Of a stretch of 64,000 nt of DNA, positions 1 to 10,674 are shown piece by piece. A model generated the notes under the pieces. That model worked only from the letters and a program-made list of their open reading frames with translations. It did no database searches and had not been told where the DNA came from. The translations under genes and the position numbers were made by a program. Each line of letters opens with the position of its first letter. Position 1 is the stretch's first letter. This DNA is from Fragilariopsis cylindrus CCMP1102 (lineage: Eukaryota; Bacillariophyta; Bacillariophyceae; Bacillariales; Bacillariaceae). The stretch covers positions 25,890-89,889 of the forward strand of contig FMBT01000461.1 of the NCBI GenBank assembly GCA_900095095.1, read 5' to 3'.

Positions 1-1232
1 ACTTTTAAATTAGTTTTACCACATAAGATATTCATTCCAGTGGTTATCACGTAGGAGACATTTGGTTCACATTCATATCCATCAATTTGTGTACCATTGG
101 TGGATCCAACATCGACAAAATAAAATTTTGGACCTTCATCATTCTCTCCTCCTCCAGTATTAGTAGTATGATTAGTATATTCAAATCGACCATGTGTGGT
201 ACTACATTCTAAATCTTTTGGTAAGGATATACCCTTTTGTTTAAACTTTCTACCCTGTGATCGTCCAATCCAGGAATATGTTCGTGTTCGGGGTTGTAAA
301 TCATAAAATAAACCTTCATTCGGTCCACTTATGACATCAATATGAATCGTATCCGGTGGATTATTTGCTGTTGTTCTTGCTTTTATTGTTGCAACAGCAG
401 CTGCACCAGCAGAAGCATTTTCAACGGTGGTAGCAGAGGTAGTAGCAGAGGTAGTAGCGTTGTCAGCGGAAGATGAAGCGGTGGTCGCCTTCGCTACTGC
501 TCGTGTTGGTTTATTACCGTCCGGTGGATGTTTATTGTTCTTATTGCTTTGAGCGTTTTCTACATTTTCAGTATTGTCGTTATTATTATTATTATTATTA
601 TTGTCAGCAGTCATTTCAACATCTTTAATAATTTCTGTTACTTGTTCATGTGCTTCCCATAATGTTGCTTTTCCCTCGTTAAGTTGTTTGGATAATCCAT
701 CCACAATGACATCATATTCTGCCTCACTTTCACTATTGGCACGTAATAACCACCAATGTAATACCTGTTCGACCTTCCAATCCTCAGTCGGTTCTGTTCG
801 AGATTGAAAAGAGCAGGAGAAAAAAAAGAATAGATGAACGGACAAAGGTAAGATAAGGTAATTCGAATACAGAATAGAATAGAGGAATATTCAAAAAATT
901 AAGAATGAAGTAAATAGCAACATTTATCATAGTAGTACAGGACCGGACCGGACCGTCGTGTGTATATCGGAAGGGCGATCAAGAATACACTGCCAGTATG
1001 ACATTATTTACGCATAGGCTGGTGATTGCACTGATACCTTGTATTCGCAAATGCAATGAAAACGAAAATGAAATGGGGACAAAAAAGAATGAATCCGGCA
1101 ACGAAAAATTACAACGATGCACAAGAATTCAAAGCGAACGAGTCAGTCGTCCATCGATGCCATAATACTTGTATAATTCGTTATGTTTTACGTACCATCA
1201 TCTACAGTGTAGGGAAAGTCTATTAGCACCAT
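1..1232 (-). CDS. FHA-domain protein, two exons seen, C-terminus beyond window
   Basis: FHA domains bind phosphothreonine peptides; the pathway served here is unknown. A 37-base first exon (1232-1196, ATG) encodes MVLIDFPYTVDD and ends at a GTACGT donor. The intron is 1195-794, with a pyrimidine-rich tract before CAG. The second exon (793-1) joins in phase (G plus AA makes Glu) and reads PTEDWKVEQVLHWW. After an Asn/Ala/Thr-rich linker comes the FHA core: WIGRSQG, then the STTHGRF segment, then DVGSTNGTQIDG, which match the conserved GR, S-x-x-H and N-G-T positions. The protein runs off the left edge at CGKTNLK. It is divergent from the Cys-rich gene at 1813. The gene is well supported; the short first exon is an inference from matching phase and splice sites. 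Confidence 0.8.
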
Positions 1233-1812
1233 CTTGAATTCTTACGTTTCTCTTTTTTTTTTCTCTGTATCTCTTGCTCTGATGCTTTTGGTCTGAAGGG
1301 TTCCTTTTCTTTCGTTTGTTGCTGCTGTTGATGTTTCGTTTGTTGTTGTCCTTCGTTCTCGAATTAAAATTAAAATTGCCTTTTCTTTTTCAAATCGATT
1401 TGACGGTTAAAAAGCTGTGCGCGCGCCGTCCAACGACAGTAAAAGGATTCAGCACAATTAAATTTCCCCTAGCGCCCCGACTGAAAAGGAACGTGACTTC
1501 ACAGGATTGCTATGACATCAACCATACGGTATCCAGGAGCAAGTTGGCAAGAAAAAGACCCGAATACACCACTAACAAAAAATAAATGTTCATCGATAGA
1601 TACCCATACAAGATTACAATCATCATCGCACCACCAACGACGTCCCAGATAAGATTACTTGCTGTGAACAGAACTTCTTCTGGTGTTGTTTTATCAGCAG
1701 ACAAAATTCCTTACGAAACTATTGCACTGCCGTGCGTTGTCACCGATACAGCATCTAACTTGTCATATAATTATTGGAAATAGAAAAGGAAAAACAGAAA
1801 CAGAAACACAAC
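1233..1812. promoter_or_regulatory. Divergent intergenic region
   Basis: About 580 bases between the start of the FHA gene and the start of the Cys-rich gene, so it should hold both promoters. I see T-rich runs near 1252-1262 and no convincing core element. A 64-codon minus-strand frame (1510-1704) has only a TTG start and is not called. Confidence 0.4.
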
Positions 1813-3231
1813 ATGGTATATGCTTACTCATCATCGTCATCATCATTATCATTATCATCGTCATCATTATTGGGAGGACAATCTCTCGGACGAGGAATAA
1901 TCTTTCTTCTTATTTTCACTCTTGGTACGATACTAGTAGTAAATGTAAATGCACAACAAAGTGAATTATGTAGTACCTACCTTGATTCCTGTAAGGGATG
2001 TCTTAAAAATTCCTGTGCTTGGGTACCTGTAGCAGGTTGTTTGGAATCCTGTGATGTCATTACTGATGATGTCAGTTGTTATACCTCGGATGATTTTCCT
2101 GAAAGTATTACTACGGAAGAAATTTGTTCCAACTATATGGCGATAGAAGCTTCGAATATCAAGTTATGTCATAGTCAAACGAATTGTACGACATGTCTTG
2201 ATACGACATTTGCGGATGGTAGTGTTGATGGTGGTACTACTACTACTAATACATGTAAATGGTTTCATTTTGATTGTTGTATTGAATCCTATTGTGGTCA
2301 TGAATGTGATGGAATGGGTTGTGGAGCATTAACATGTGACGCTGTCGCCGTCAATGTCGATGATAATGATAATAATGATCCAATAATCATCAATAATAAT
2401 GACTGTGACAGTAGTCTGTCGTGTAGAAATTGTCTATCTACTCGACAAATTGGTCCTACTAATTGTGGATGGGTGAATGGAATGGGTTGTGTAGAATCAT
2501 GTAGTAATGTAATTCCTGCTGGTGTTTGTTACGATGTAGAAAATTTCAATGGGAATGGTGTAATAATGACAGGAGATGATATTTGTACTGTGGCTGAAAA
2601 AAATAATATTTTTGCTGAGATGAATGTATGTAGTAGTCAAAATGATTGTACTACATGTATTGAAACCAGTTTTCTTGGTTCTTCTTCTTCTCTGGATCCA
2701 AATAGTAATACTGCTGCAGCAACGAAATCATGTAGATGGTTTTCGGATATGAATTTTTGTGGTAGTGAATGGACTAAGATTGGTTGTGGTGAAACTACAT
2801 GTACTACTGCTGATAGTTCTAATATTGGTGGTGATAGTGAGAGTGATGGTATTAGCGAGGCAACTGATAATGAATCTGACTTGATAATGGAAGCAACTAG
2901 CAGACCTGCAACAACTCCATCGTCCACGAAAACTCCGACTGATAGTACTGGTACTCCTACTAGTGCTCCCACTACATCGTACGTCCCATCTCCTGTATTC
3001 CAAACGTTTAACCCAACGACATGGTTGCCAACTAATACATATCGTCCATCGTCATCGGCATCGTACACTCCATTGTCGACAGTACTGAAATTTCGACCTC
3101 CATCGTCGTCGTCATCGCCAGTCGACGCAGGCAAATCTTCCGCTGCTACAAAGGATAAGTCTAATTACTGTTTGGTTTTTTGGACGGCAACAGCAACTGT
3201 GATGGTAGTAGCATCATCATGCTTGCTCTAA
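1813..3231 (+). CDS. Secreted Cys-rich cell-surface protein with two PSI-like repeats
   Basis: Predicted 472 residues from the ATG at 1813; the longer upstream frame has only a TTG. A Ser-rich N-terminus precedes a hydrophobic stretch (IIFLLIFTLGTILVV) ending at NVNA, a good signal-peptide cleavage site. Two related cysteine-rich blocks follow, each with a C-x2-C-x4-C-x-W pattern (CKGCLKNSCAW and CRNCLSTRQIGPTNCGW), then GCVESC/GCLESC and a second C-x2-C motif (NCTTCLD, DCTTCIE) with CKWF or CRWF. This resembles PSI/plexin-type modules. The C-terminal third is a Ser/Thr/Pro-rich stalk. A last hydrophobic stretch (CLVFWTATATVMVVASSCLL) could be a membrane or GPI anchor. The frame is intact. 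It is probably displayed on the cell surface or frustule; the ligand is unknown. Confidence 0.75.
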   Translation: MVYAYSSSSSSLSLSSSSLLGGQSLGRGIIFLLIFTLGTILVVNVNAQQSELCSTYLDSCKGCLKNSCAWVPVAGCLESCDVITDDVSCYTSDDFPESITTEEICSNYMAIEASNIKLCHSQTNCTTCLDTTFADGSVDGGTTTTNTCKWFHFDCCIESYCGHECDGMGCGALTCDAVAVNVDDNDNNDPIIINNNDCDSSLSCRNCLSTRQIGPTNCGWVNGMGCVESCSNVIPAGVCYDVENFNGNGVIMTGDDICTVAEKNNIFAEMNVCSSQNDCTTCIETSFLGSSSSLDPNSNTAAATKSCRWFSDMNFCGSEWTKIGCGETTCTTADSSNIGGDSESDGISEATDNESDLIMEATSRPATTPSSTKTPTDSTGTPTSAPTTSYVPSPVFQTFNPTTWLPTNTYRPSSSASYTPLSTVLKFRPPSSSSSPVDAGKSSAATKDKSNYCLVFWTATATVMVVASSCLL

Positions 3232-4378
3232 GGAAAGAAAGAGTACATAACATCATATCTAAATATACGTAGCCTACACGTATAAATAAGTACTACTCGT
3301 AAAGTGAATAATATACAGTACCCCCCACTGCTTTACTGTACTGGCTGATGACAAAAGAGGAGGAGAAGGGAAATAAAGAGGAACTGCAACAGCAACAGCA
3401 ACTAACATTCGTACGAAGAGTTCGATTCATGATTGACCATGACAAGAAGAAGAAAAGGGGACAAAGTATAAAAGAAAAAATCCTTTTACGATCTTCAGAA
3501 GACAATCAAACAGCACCACATTGTTGCTAATTTCCCCGGGGAGGAAGGGGGTACATGGGAACATAACATATCAGCACGGACAATCGTGAGGAAACGTTGC
3601 TCTGCTTGTTAATTTATTGTTCACAAGTCAATGATTATCGATCATCCACATCATCATTTGGTGAGTGAAGTAATTACGAGAATGACAAGAATGCCGTGCT
3701 CCACGAAAGGCGCAACAACACTTTAGAAGGCACGAAGAATACAATTGAAACGACGCAGATGTTGAATTATTTATATTGTATTGTATTATATTATATTGTA
3801 CTGTTCTGCATCTGGTGTCAACAACAAATAAATGTAATGGTGAATTTTCCCTAGCAGAAATGCCATCGTTATCATTGCCGTCCGTCCGCGTTGAGTAATA
3901 AACATAATAACGATTAGAGAATAAAAACAATCATAATAACAAAAACAAAAACACCATGAACGACTATATAGAATACAGCAGTGTTTGTACGATTTAGGGA
4001 AGCTACAATCGAATTAGCATTTATTGTCAAACCAGCAATACGCTATTGTTGTGTAGAAAAGTGCGTGTGCGTGTGTGTGTGTTTGTACTTATACAAGTTC
4101 ATGGCAATGACAATAAATCTCGTCATGTCATCACTATTCTTCGATCATGTTCGGTGCAGATTCGTTTGAGGTTGTCTTGATATGTTTTCTTCAATTAGCT
4201 TGTTTCTTGTTCTGATTTGTTTCGCAACCCCCCCCCCCCACCCCCCCCCCCGTTTTTTTTCAAAGTACGAATTCCACCATCAATGGAAGACGAAGGATTC
4301 TTTTTCATGTATGACTTGACTCGTTATAGTTCCTCTTCCGTTTTCGCTCTGTTACTGTTGAATTCAGTTTATTTGTCG
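3232..4378. other. Intergenic, convergent 3' ends
   Basis: Between two convergent genes. It holds A-rich and TATA-like stretches, a GT tract near 4063-4085, and a striking C12-A-C11 run at 4228-4251 followed by T8. No frame here looks like a protein. Confidence 0.4.
4228..4251. repeat. Poly-C tract, G-quadruplex-capable on minus strand
   Basis: Twelve C, one A, eleven C, then G and eight T. On the minus strand this is a long G run that can form a G-quadruplex. Its length may be misread in the assembly. Confidence 0.8.
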
Positions 4379-5719
4379 CTAATATACTCCATAGTTTTTA
4401 TCATCATTGTTATTGCTATTATTCTTACTTGCTGCAGCTGTTGATGTCGCCGATGTTTGTGATTGTGATTGTGATAGTAGCTTCACCAACACATCTGGTT
4501 CTCTCCGCAATAAGAAATAAAAACAGTCTAAATGACTATTTTCGTCAATGGCTGCCGACAGTAACGCCTCTATAACATTTAAAGGTGTATCTGAAAAACG
4601 GGCAAGAGTTTCTTCTACGATCTTTATCACTTCGTCGCATCTAAATGTTGTACAGGCATATTGGAAGGGTGTGCTGCCATAATTATTTTTGCGAAATAGG
4701 ATATTAATACCTTTCTTTTTAGGAAAGTAACGAATTCCATATTCGAATACGAGTTGGAATTCTCGAATGGAAGAATAAAATTTTGTACTTCTAGCAACGT
4801 GAACAATAGGTAAATTTCCAAACCTATTGGGTTCAATCAAAACGGACGGATCCCATTCAACCAAGAACCTAAATTGTTTCTCTGCAAAATACCATGTTTG
4901 GCTACATAATTGTATGACTAAATCATACATTTGAATGTCTTCTTTTTTTAAAAGACCCATCCTTCTCAATTGTATCAAAACGTGTAGATATTTATCATCG
5001 ACGTGTACATTATATTCCCTACCAAGTTGGGTTGGATAATCACAATGCATGAGATTTTCCAAAGCATTGTTACCTTTATCACTATAAATATCTTGACATA
5101 ACAACCCTCCACGATCTTGTTCCTCAAATAAACCGAGCTCTATTGCCAGCCTAGCTAAGAGAGTGATAAACGATACAGCCTTCATGTTGCCATACCAGCG
5201 TTGGTCTTCGCGGTGTAAGTGTAATAAACGTTGAATAGGATATTCATTGAATAGTCCTCCTTTTCTTGAGAGGATATTCGGGAAAAACCGTATAGCCGTT
5301 TCAACTTCCATTTCTGTATCCCTATCGCTATCTAAACCACGATAAGGATCAACATCGAAGCCCACAAGACCATAATCGTCATCATCACTATAGTTACAAA
5401 TAAGGGCATGTACATCCATTTCAAGCTTATCCAAAAATTCCTTGATTAGCTCATCAATTTTCTTTCTGTTACGTAAAGGAAATTCTATTTTCTTTCCAAG
5501 GACTGTAAATATTTTAAGATGATTAACGGCAGCTTGCTGTTCTTGTTGTTCAAATTGCGCCTGTTGCCGCTCATCTTCGTTATCAATATTGGCATTCATT
5601 GCTCTTATCTTCGCTGTCGTCTGCTTCCTTCTTTTTGTGTTTGTGTTCCAATTGAGCGGACGTGTCGATCTTTTGCTCTGTCGTGGCAGAGTAGAGGTCA
5701 AGAGGTGTATGTTGAACAT
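4379..5719 (-). CDS. Ankyrin-like protein of a diatom multigene type
   Basis: An intact frame of 446 residues from the ATG at 5719; a second in-frame ATG at 5599 gives 406 residues and may be the real start, since the upstream part is basic and low-complexity. After a Gln-rich region comes a folded body with motifs such as TVLGKKIEFPL, ELIKEFLDKLEMDVHAL, RRMGLLKKEDIQMYDLV, EWDPSVLIEPNRFGNLP and RKNNYGSTPFQYAC. The N-x-G-x-x-P and N-x-x-G-x-T-P-F segments resemble degenerate ankyrin repeats (the NxxGxTPLH consensus). The end is LDCFYFLLRREPDVLVKLLS and a Ser/Asn tail. From memory, large families like this occur in pennate diatoms; the function is not known. It is flanked by the repeat element at 5852. 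Confidence 0.75.
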   Translation of the reverse strand: MFNIHLLTSTLPRQSKRSTRPLNWNTNTKRRKQTTAKIRAMNANIDNEDERQQAQFEQQEQQAAVNHLKIFTVLGKKIEFPLRNRKKIDELIKEFLDKLEMDVHALICNYSDDDDYGLVGFDVDPYRGLDSDRDTEMEVETAIRFFPNILSRKGGLFNEYPIQRLLHLHREDQRWYGNMKAVSFITLLARLAIELGLFEEQDRGGLLCQDIYSDKGNNALENLMHCDYPTQLGREYNVHVDDKYLHVLIQLRRMGLLKKEDIQMYDLVIQLCSQTWYFAEKQFRFLVEWDPSVLIEPNRFGNLPIVHVARSTKFYSSIREFQLVFEYGIRYFPKKKGINILFRKNNYGSTPFQYACTTFRCDEVIKIVEETLARFSDTPLNVIEALLSAAIDENSHLDCFYFLLRREPDVLVKLLSQSQSQTSATSTAAASKNNSNNNDDKNYGVY

Positions 5720-6109
5720 CGTTATTTCGTTTATGTCGTTTGTTAAAAACAAAAACACAACATACCACTAACTTAGTACCACATCATTTATTTAATTTGA
5801 ATTTTGATCTAGCGAAACGTTTAAATAAAGCTCCGCGTGGATTTAGTATAAATATAAAAACTAAATCATGCCCAGATTTTACTAGTATTTGTTAGTGCAG
5901 TACATAATAACAACTTTAGCATCAAATGTATACACCTGAAAAGTCATTTTGTTGGAAAATTAGACCATTAAGTTTACAATTGATCTATTGGATGGAGGAA
6001 TGTTATATTCCTTAGTCTTTTAAGCATACTGATATCTCATAATCTAGGCTCACACACAGCACACATTTTAGAGATTTTAGAATGTATGTGTACACTGCCA
6101 TACACCTAA

Positions 6110-6350
6110 CAAAATATCTCATTTGAAAGTGTTGCAGAGGACAGCACCAGCTAGGTTGGGTACAATAGCATTCTAATAGTGTACTAGAACATTGTGTTTG
6201 CCTCCTACAACTTTTCTGTCCTTGTGGTTGCGGAATGATATTCATTTTGCTGTTATGGAAGGCAAAAACAAACAACATGATTTTTGATCAGAAATGAACA
6301 ACAAAATATCTCATTTGAAAGGGTTGCAGAGGACAACACCAGATGGAAAG
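6110..6350 (+). repeat. ~188-base subrepeat, forward, copy A left
   Basis: One full and one partial copy of the unit marked by the box TTTGAAAGGGTTGCAGAGGA followed by AACACCAGC and, later, GAACATTGTGTTTGCCTCC. It is inverted relative to the array at 7690-8338. Confidence 0.75.
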
Positions 6351-7689
6351 GGTGCACTAGCTTCCATCATACCCATACCTACAAGGTCCTCATAATGTTT
6401 AGGTTTCTATGGATGTTATCAAGGTATAGGGTGGCTTTAACCACAAAATGGGCCATTTAGGCCCCAAAACAGGATTTTCCACTTTTGTGCAGACCTAAGC
6501 TAGATAATCAACACAAAGCACTAAGAGTAAGTTCCCTTTGGTATATATAGTGCGCCCCATCCATATATTCTATCTTCTTGCAATATCAAATGTTTCCACT
6601 GACAAAGTTTCCTTTGCATGTACCAACAGCGTAATGTCAATCTTTTTTAATCTTGTGTATGTGTGGTGTATACAGCCACTATTTTTTAATGCAGAATGGT
6701 TGGTAAGTTCATGTTGTTCCATCCAAATGTGTGTCAGTTTATTAGTAAGCACTTCATGTACTGCATTGAATTCAGTCCTCCATTGTAAATATTGACTAGG
6801 AATTTGAGGTGTCTTCCATGAGACATGGCTGGTGTTATACTATATACACAAAAGGCAATATAAACTTGGTAAGCTATGGGCAGGACCATACTGATGTGGG
6901 TGCTAAAGGAGTAAAACCTTTTTTGGAATTTTGGGGGCTCAGCACACCCTGACACCTTCCTAACCTCCCTAGAGCCCAAAGCAATAGTTGGACCTTGTAT
7001 CCATAGGTATAATGTTGAGCTCCATATAATCTTTCAAGGCTATTAGGTCTTTTATTAATGGGTGCATCACTTCCTTGATTACATGTGCACTTGGCACTTA
7101 AAGAAATTGTGTGTTCTAATAGCAGTGGATTTCCCCCAAATATAGGTATGGTTACCTAAAGCAATTATACAATCCAAAACCTTTATGAGTTAGGTTGATG
7201 CCTAGCCATTTTATTATTTGGGACTCAGCATACCTGGTATGCGCGCTGTAGCATCTCAAATATCTTTGCAATGTGTGCATTTTTGGCTATTTTATGTCTA
7301 TTCTATTGTTCCCCACCCCACCACACCACCAATATGGCAAATGTTCTATCTGGGTGTTCAAACCATGCATGGTCCAATTCCTTTTTTAGATGTTGTGACA
7401 GCCTATTTCTGAATGATATTTTTGGGCATGGAAATATGACGTGTTGGACAAAATGCAATGTTTGTATTCCGGAGGCAAGAATAAGGCAAGTATGAGGGAT
7501 CATGACCCTTGGTACATCCCCTATGGGTATAGGATGCACTATGCTAGTTCTAGAACCTGAGGAGAAGTTATTCATCTTCCTATTCAAAGTTGTTTAATAT
7601 TCCAATAATCAAACTCCACTGGAGAATTTGTGAGATAAAAATGATACCAATCAGAATTATCTCAGTCAAGTGATGATGAACCACCAGGG

Positions 7690-8338
7690 ATGGTAGGAGG
7701 CAAACACAATGTTCTAGTACACGCTGTGGATGTTTGTGCTACCGGCCCAGCTGGTTTTGTCCTCTGTAACCCTTTCAAATGAGAATTTTTGTGGTTCATT
7801 TATTTTGTGAGTTGAACAACAACAAAACAAATGTTATTCCTCAACCACAGGAACAAAAAAATGGTAGGAGGCAAACACAATGTTCTAGTACACTTTGTGA
7901 ATGTTTGTGCACCTGACCCAGCTGGTGTTGTCCTCTTCAAACTTTTTAGATGAGATATTTTATGGTTCAGTTTGGTTGAATTTCTTTTTTCTTGTGCGTA
8001 GAACAACAGTAAAACAAATTTTATTCCGTAACTATAGGAATAGAAAATTTGTAGGAGACCAACACAATGTTCCAGTACACTATGTGGATGTTTGTGCACC
8101 TGACTCATCTGGTGGTGTCCTCTGCAACCCTTTCAAATGAGATATTTTGTGGTTCATTTCTGATCAAAAATCTTGTTATTTTTGTGTGCCTGCCATAAAA
8201 GCAAAATGAATTTTATTCCTCAACCACAGGAAAAGAAAAGTTGTGGGATGCCAACACAATGTTCTAGTATACTATGTGGATGTTAGTGCACCCATCCTAT
8301 TTGGTGTTGTCCTCTGCAACCCTTTCAAATAGTACTAG
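7690..8338 (-). repeat. ~188-base subrepeat array, reverse, copy A right
   Basis: Roughly three and a half tandem units read on the minus strand, each carrying the TTTGAAAGGGTTGCAGAGGA box and the GAACATTGTGTTTGCC box. The last unit ends in the element terminus near 8338. Confidence 0.75.
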
Positions 8339-8600
8339 TGATTTTGTATATGGCTGGTTCGAACTAATCCAGATAAACTGCACATCAAAAGCCGGTGGTG
8401 AAGTGGAAATAATGTACAGCTGGCTGATGCTTCATCATATCTAGAATAAGTCCATAGTCTTTAAAAGGTTAATATGTAAAAAAACTACTATTATTATTGA
8501 TGTGATATTGTTTTTTGCTCGTTATCCTTCTTTTGTATAATGTATGTATTTCTGTCGTGAATTGCCTGCTTCATTCAGAGAATATTTGTTCTATATTTTT

Positions 8601-9527
8601 CTATGATACGTGTAGACCCAATGCTCTTGATAAAGTGCGTGGATCGTATTGATTGAACCCATCTCTCATTTCTTGTCGGGATATGACTCCATCTAAATTC
8701 AAATCTAATGCTTTCAAAAGTGATTCCGCTCTGACAGATGATGCGTGTCCAATTTCACGAATTGTGGTCCCTTCATTATTATTTGTTCCGTTTACCCTAA
8801 AGTGCATTTTCAATTCTTCGGCGTCAATCTCTTCACTTCGATCGGTATCGATTGAATCGAATATGATATCGGCAAGTTTAGTGAGTAACTCGGGTGATGT
8901 GCTGACAGCCTCGGTAATATCATTATTATTATTATTTTTGTTGTTGGCATCGGATCGGATCGATTCAATCACCTCATGATACGGAGTAGTTCCTGTATCG
9001 TTAATATCCAAACCAAATGCTTTGTACAAGTTCGCAGTATCGTACTTGGACCAGGCAAATCGCATCTCTGCCTTCGAAATAATCCCATCGGCATTCTTGT
9101 CTAATATCGTAAATAATGATCGTATCGATTCAGCGGCGAAACCGATACTTTCGAGATGACTTTTAAGTTCCTCATTGGATATTCCACCATCATTATTTGT
9201 ATCGAGCATATCAAATAAGGAATCAGCTTCCGCAAATAGTTCATCGGATTTCTCCACAGGTGACGACGACGACGTTTGACTGTTGTTGCTGTTGCTGCTG
9301 CTGTTGGTATCGATTTCATTCGCGTCAGCTGTTTTGGTAGCAGCAGTACCTACGAAAGGTCGACGTAGTCCGGCACTGCTACAGCAAGAAGAATAGAATT
9401 GTTGGTGTGCGGCATTCCGTGTAACAGCTGCGGAAGGTCCAGCAGTGAGTAGAGCATTTGCGGATGATGCAATCATTATTGATACTACCAACGCTACTGC
9501 AGTGTCGGGAAAGGAAAACTTCATCAT
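8601..9527 (-). CDS. Four-EF-hand calcium-binding protein with signal peptide
   Basis: An intact single-exon frame of 308 residues from ATG at 9527. The N-terminus (VALVVSIMIASSANA) looks like a signal peptide, followed by a Ser/Ala-rich segment that could act as a plastid transit peptide (cleavage ANA then Leu), though the usual aromatic residue is missing. Four EF-hand loops are visible: DTNNDGGISNEE (109-120), DKNADGIISKAE (143-154), DTDRSEEIDAEE (227-238, atypical at position 6) and DLNLDGVISRQE (275-286). They sit as two pairs separated by a Asn-rich linker, as in calmodulin-like proteins. The role is probably calcium sensing in the secretory pathway, plastid or outside the cell; its partner is unknown. 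Confidence 0.85.
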   Translation of the reverse strand: MMKFSFPDTAVALVVSIMIASSANALLTAGPSAAVTRNAAHQQFYSSCCSSAGLRRPFVGTAATKTADANEIDTNSSSNSNNSQTSSSSPVEKSDELFAEADSLFDMLDTNNDGGISNEELKSHLESIGFAAESIRSLFTILDKNADGIISKAEMRFAWSKYDTANLYKAFGLDINDTGTTPYHEVIESIRSDANNKNNNNNDITEAVSTSPELLTKLADIIFDSIDTDRSEEIDAEELKMHFRVNGTNNNEGTTIREIGHASSVRAESLLKALDLNLDGVISRQEMRDGFNQYDPRTLSRALGLHVS

Positions 9528-10370
9528 GATGTGGATTTATTTAGAGTAGATGTGTGATGCGACTTTTTGCTTTTGATCGAACACAGTAAGCTTAAGTCTT
9601 CGTTGTATTTGTTAGGTCACTCGTAGAAATGCTTCCCATTAAAAAGTGTGCGTATGAATGAAGATAGAGATAGAGATGATGTCATCATGCAGTGGCATTG
9701 TTGCTCTCTTCTATGTTCGTGAGAAAATGCATTCTCTCAAACAAAAAAACTTGAATCCTTATTTTCAAATTCACTGCTGTGCGTCACTGCACACGCATTC
9801 TCAAATATAAGAACGCGAGGTGTGTTAAGCTCGTAAACAACGCGTGTTCTTTTCATGCTAAAAGTATGATACGTTTCCCAAAAGATACCTTTTCATCTTT
9901 TTTGCGCGTGCAAAAACAAAATACGCAAACGAGAATTGTTGAAAATGTAGTACTGTACGTACATTAAACAAAAAGGAAGAAAACTGACACCTTCAGATTT
10001 CAGTCAGCGCTCACTTTTCAATTCAGAGAAAAATTATTGATCTTAAAAATAGCTCAAATTTATTTTTCAGGGATTGAAATTCATTAAGTCACACGCACTC
10101 CATGTTACTTTTTGTTGTTCAATAATTCCTGGCGCGGCTACTACGATAGGATCACTAATGAAATATAATTGATGAAAATTCCTGGCGCGTTGGCGTGCTC
10201 GTTTTTATAAGACTGTGTTTGTACAGTACGTACAGTAGTATGTACAGTAGCAGCAGTAGAGCATTGATTTTTTTACAGAAATGTACAAAACAAAATCTTT
10301 ATTTGGATGAAAAAAGAAGAAAAAAAACTCCTACCTCACCAACACATAAAACGAAAATGCTACTGTACAA

Positions 10371-10510
10371 CAACTTGTTTCTTTTCGACCTGTGCCTCCC
10401 TAAGCTTACAAGCTATTAAGGGTCAGCTACCAATTGCTGAATAAATGGCTGGTAGTTAGAAACAAGCCATTAGAACATCCCGCCTGTCAAAGGAGAGGGA
10501 TTTGTTTGTA
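10371..10510. repeat. 140-base direct repeat, copy 1
   Basis: Appears identical to 10535-10674 over its whole length by eye. It runs from CAACTTGTTTCTTTTCGACC to GGGATTTGTTTGTA. The two copies are separated by 24 bases. Near-perfect identity suggests a recent duplication or the remnant of two short terminal repeats. Confidence 0.85.
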
Positions 10511-10534
10511 CTAGTAGTGTAATCCTGATTGTAA

Positions 10535-10674
10535 CAACTTGTTTCTTTTCGACCTGTGCCTCCCTAAGCTTACAAGCTATTAAGGGTCAGCTACCAATTG
10601 CTGAATAAATGGCTGGTAGTTAGAAACAAGCCATTAGAACATCCCGCCTGTCAAAGGAGAGGGATTTGTTTGTA
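10535..10674. repeat. 140-base direct repeat, copy 2
   Basis: Second copy of the unit at 10371-10510. Part of its tail (TTTGTTTGTAGCATAA) recurs near 10871, so more of the surroundings may be duplicated. Confidence 0.85.

Larger units (their letters stand above)
5852..8338 (-). mobile_element. Non-coding repeat element, copy A
   Basis: About 2.5 kb with no credible protein. Left end (5852-6012): reverse complement of a 164-base end module (T) also found at 34977-35140 and 37631-37794. Then come about one and a half forward copies of a ~188-base repeat (~6110-6350), a linker (F, ~6350-6560) shared with copy B, a ~1.1 kb core (~6560-7690), and about three and a half reverse-oriented ~188-base repeats to 8338. 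Its right end (CTAGTACTATTTGAAAGG on the minus strand) matches the left end of copy B, so the ends of the family are defined. I see no transposase and no clear target-site duplication. It is probably a non-autonomous mobile element; a composite of insertions is possible. Confidence 0.65.

Noticed and set aside
1510-1704. 64-codon minus-strand frame with two possible membrane spans
   Set aside because: It starts only at a TTG, has no spliced partner that I can find, and lies in the space between two divergent promoters.
6000-8200. Short frames inside element copy A (and copy B)
   Set aside because: They read the repeat boxes in different frames and are broken differently in each unit, so they are not conserved proteins.
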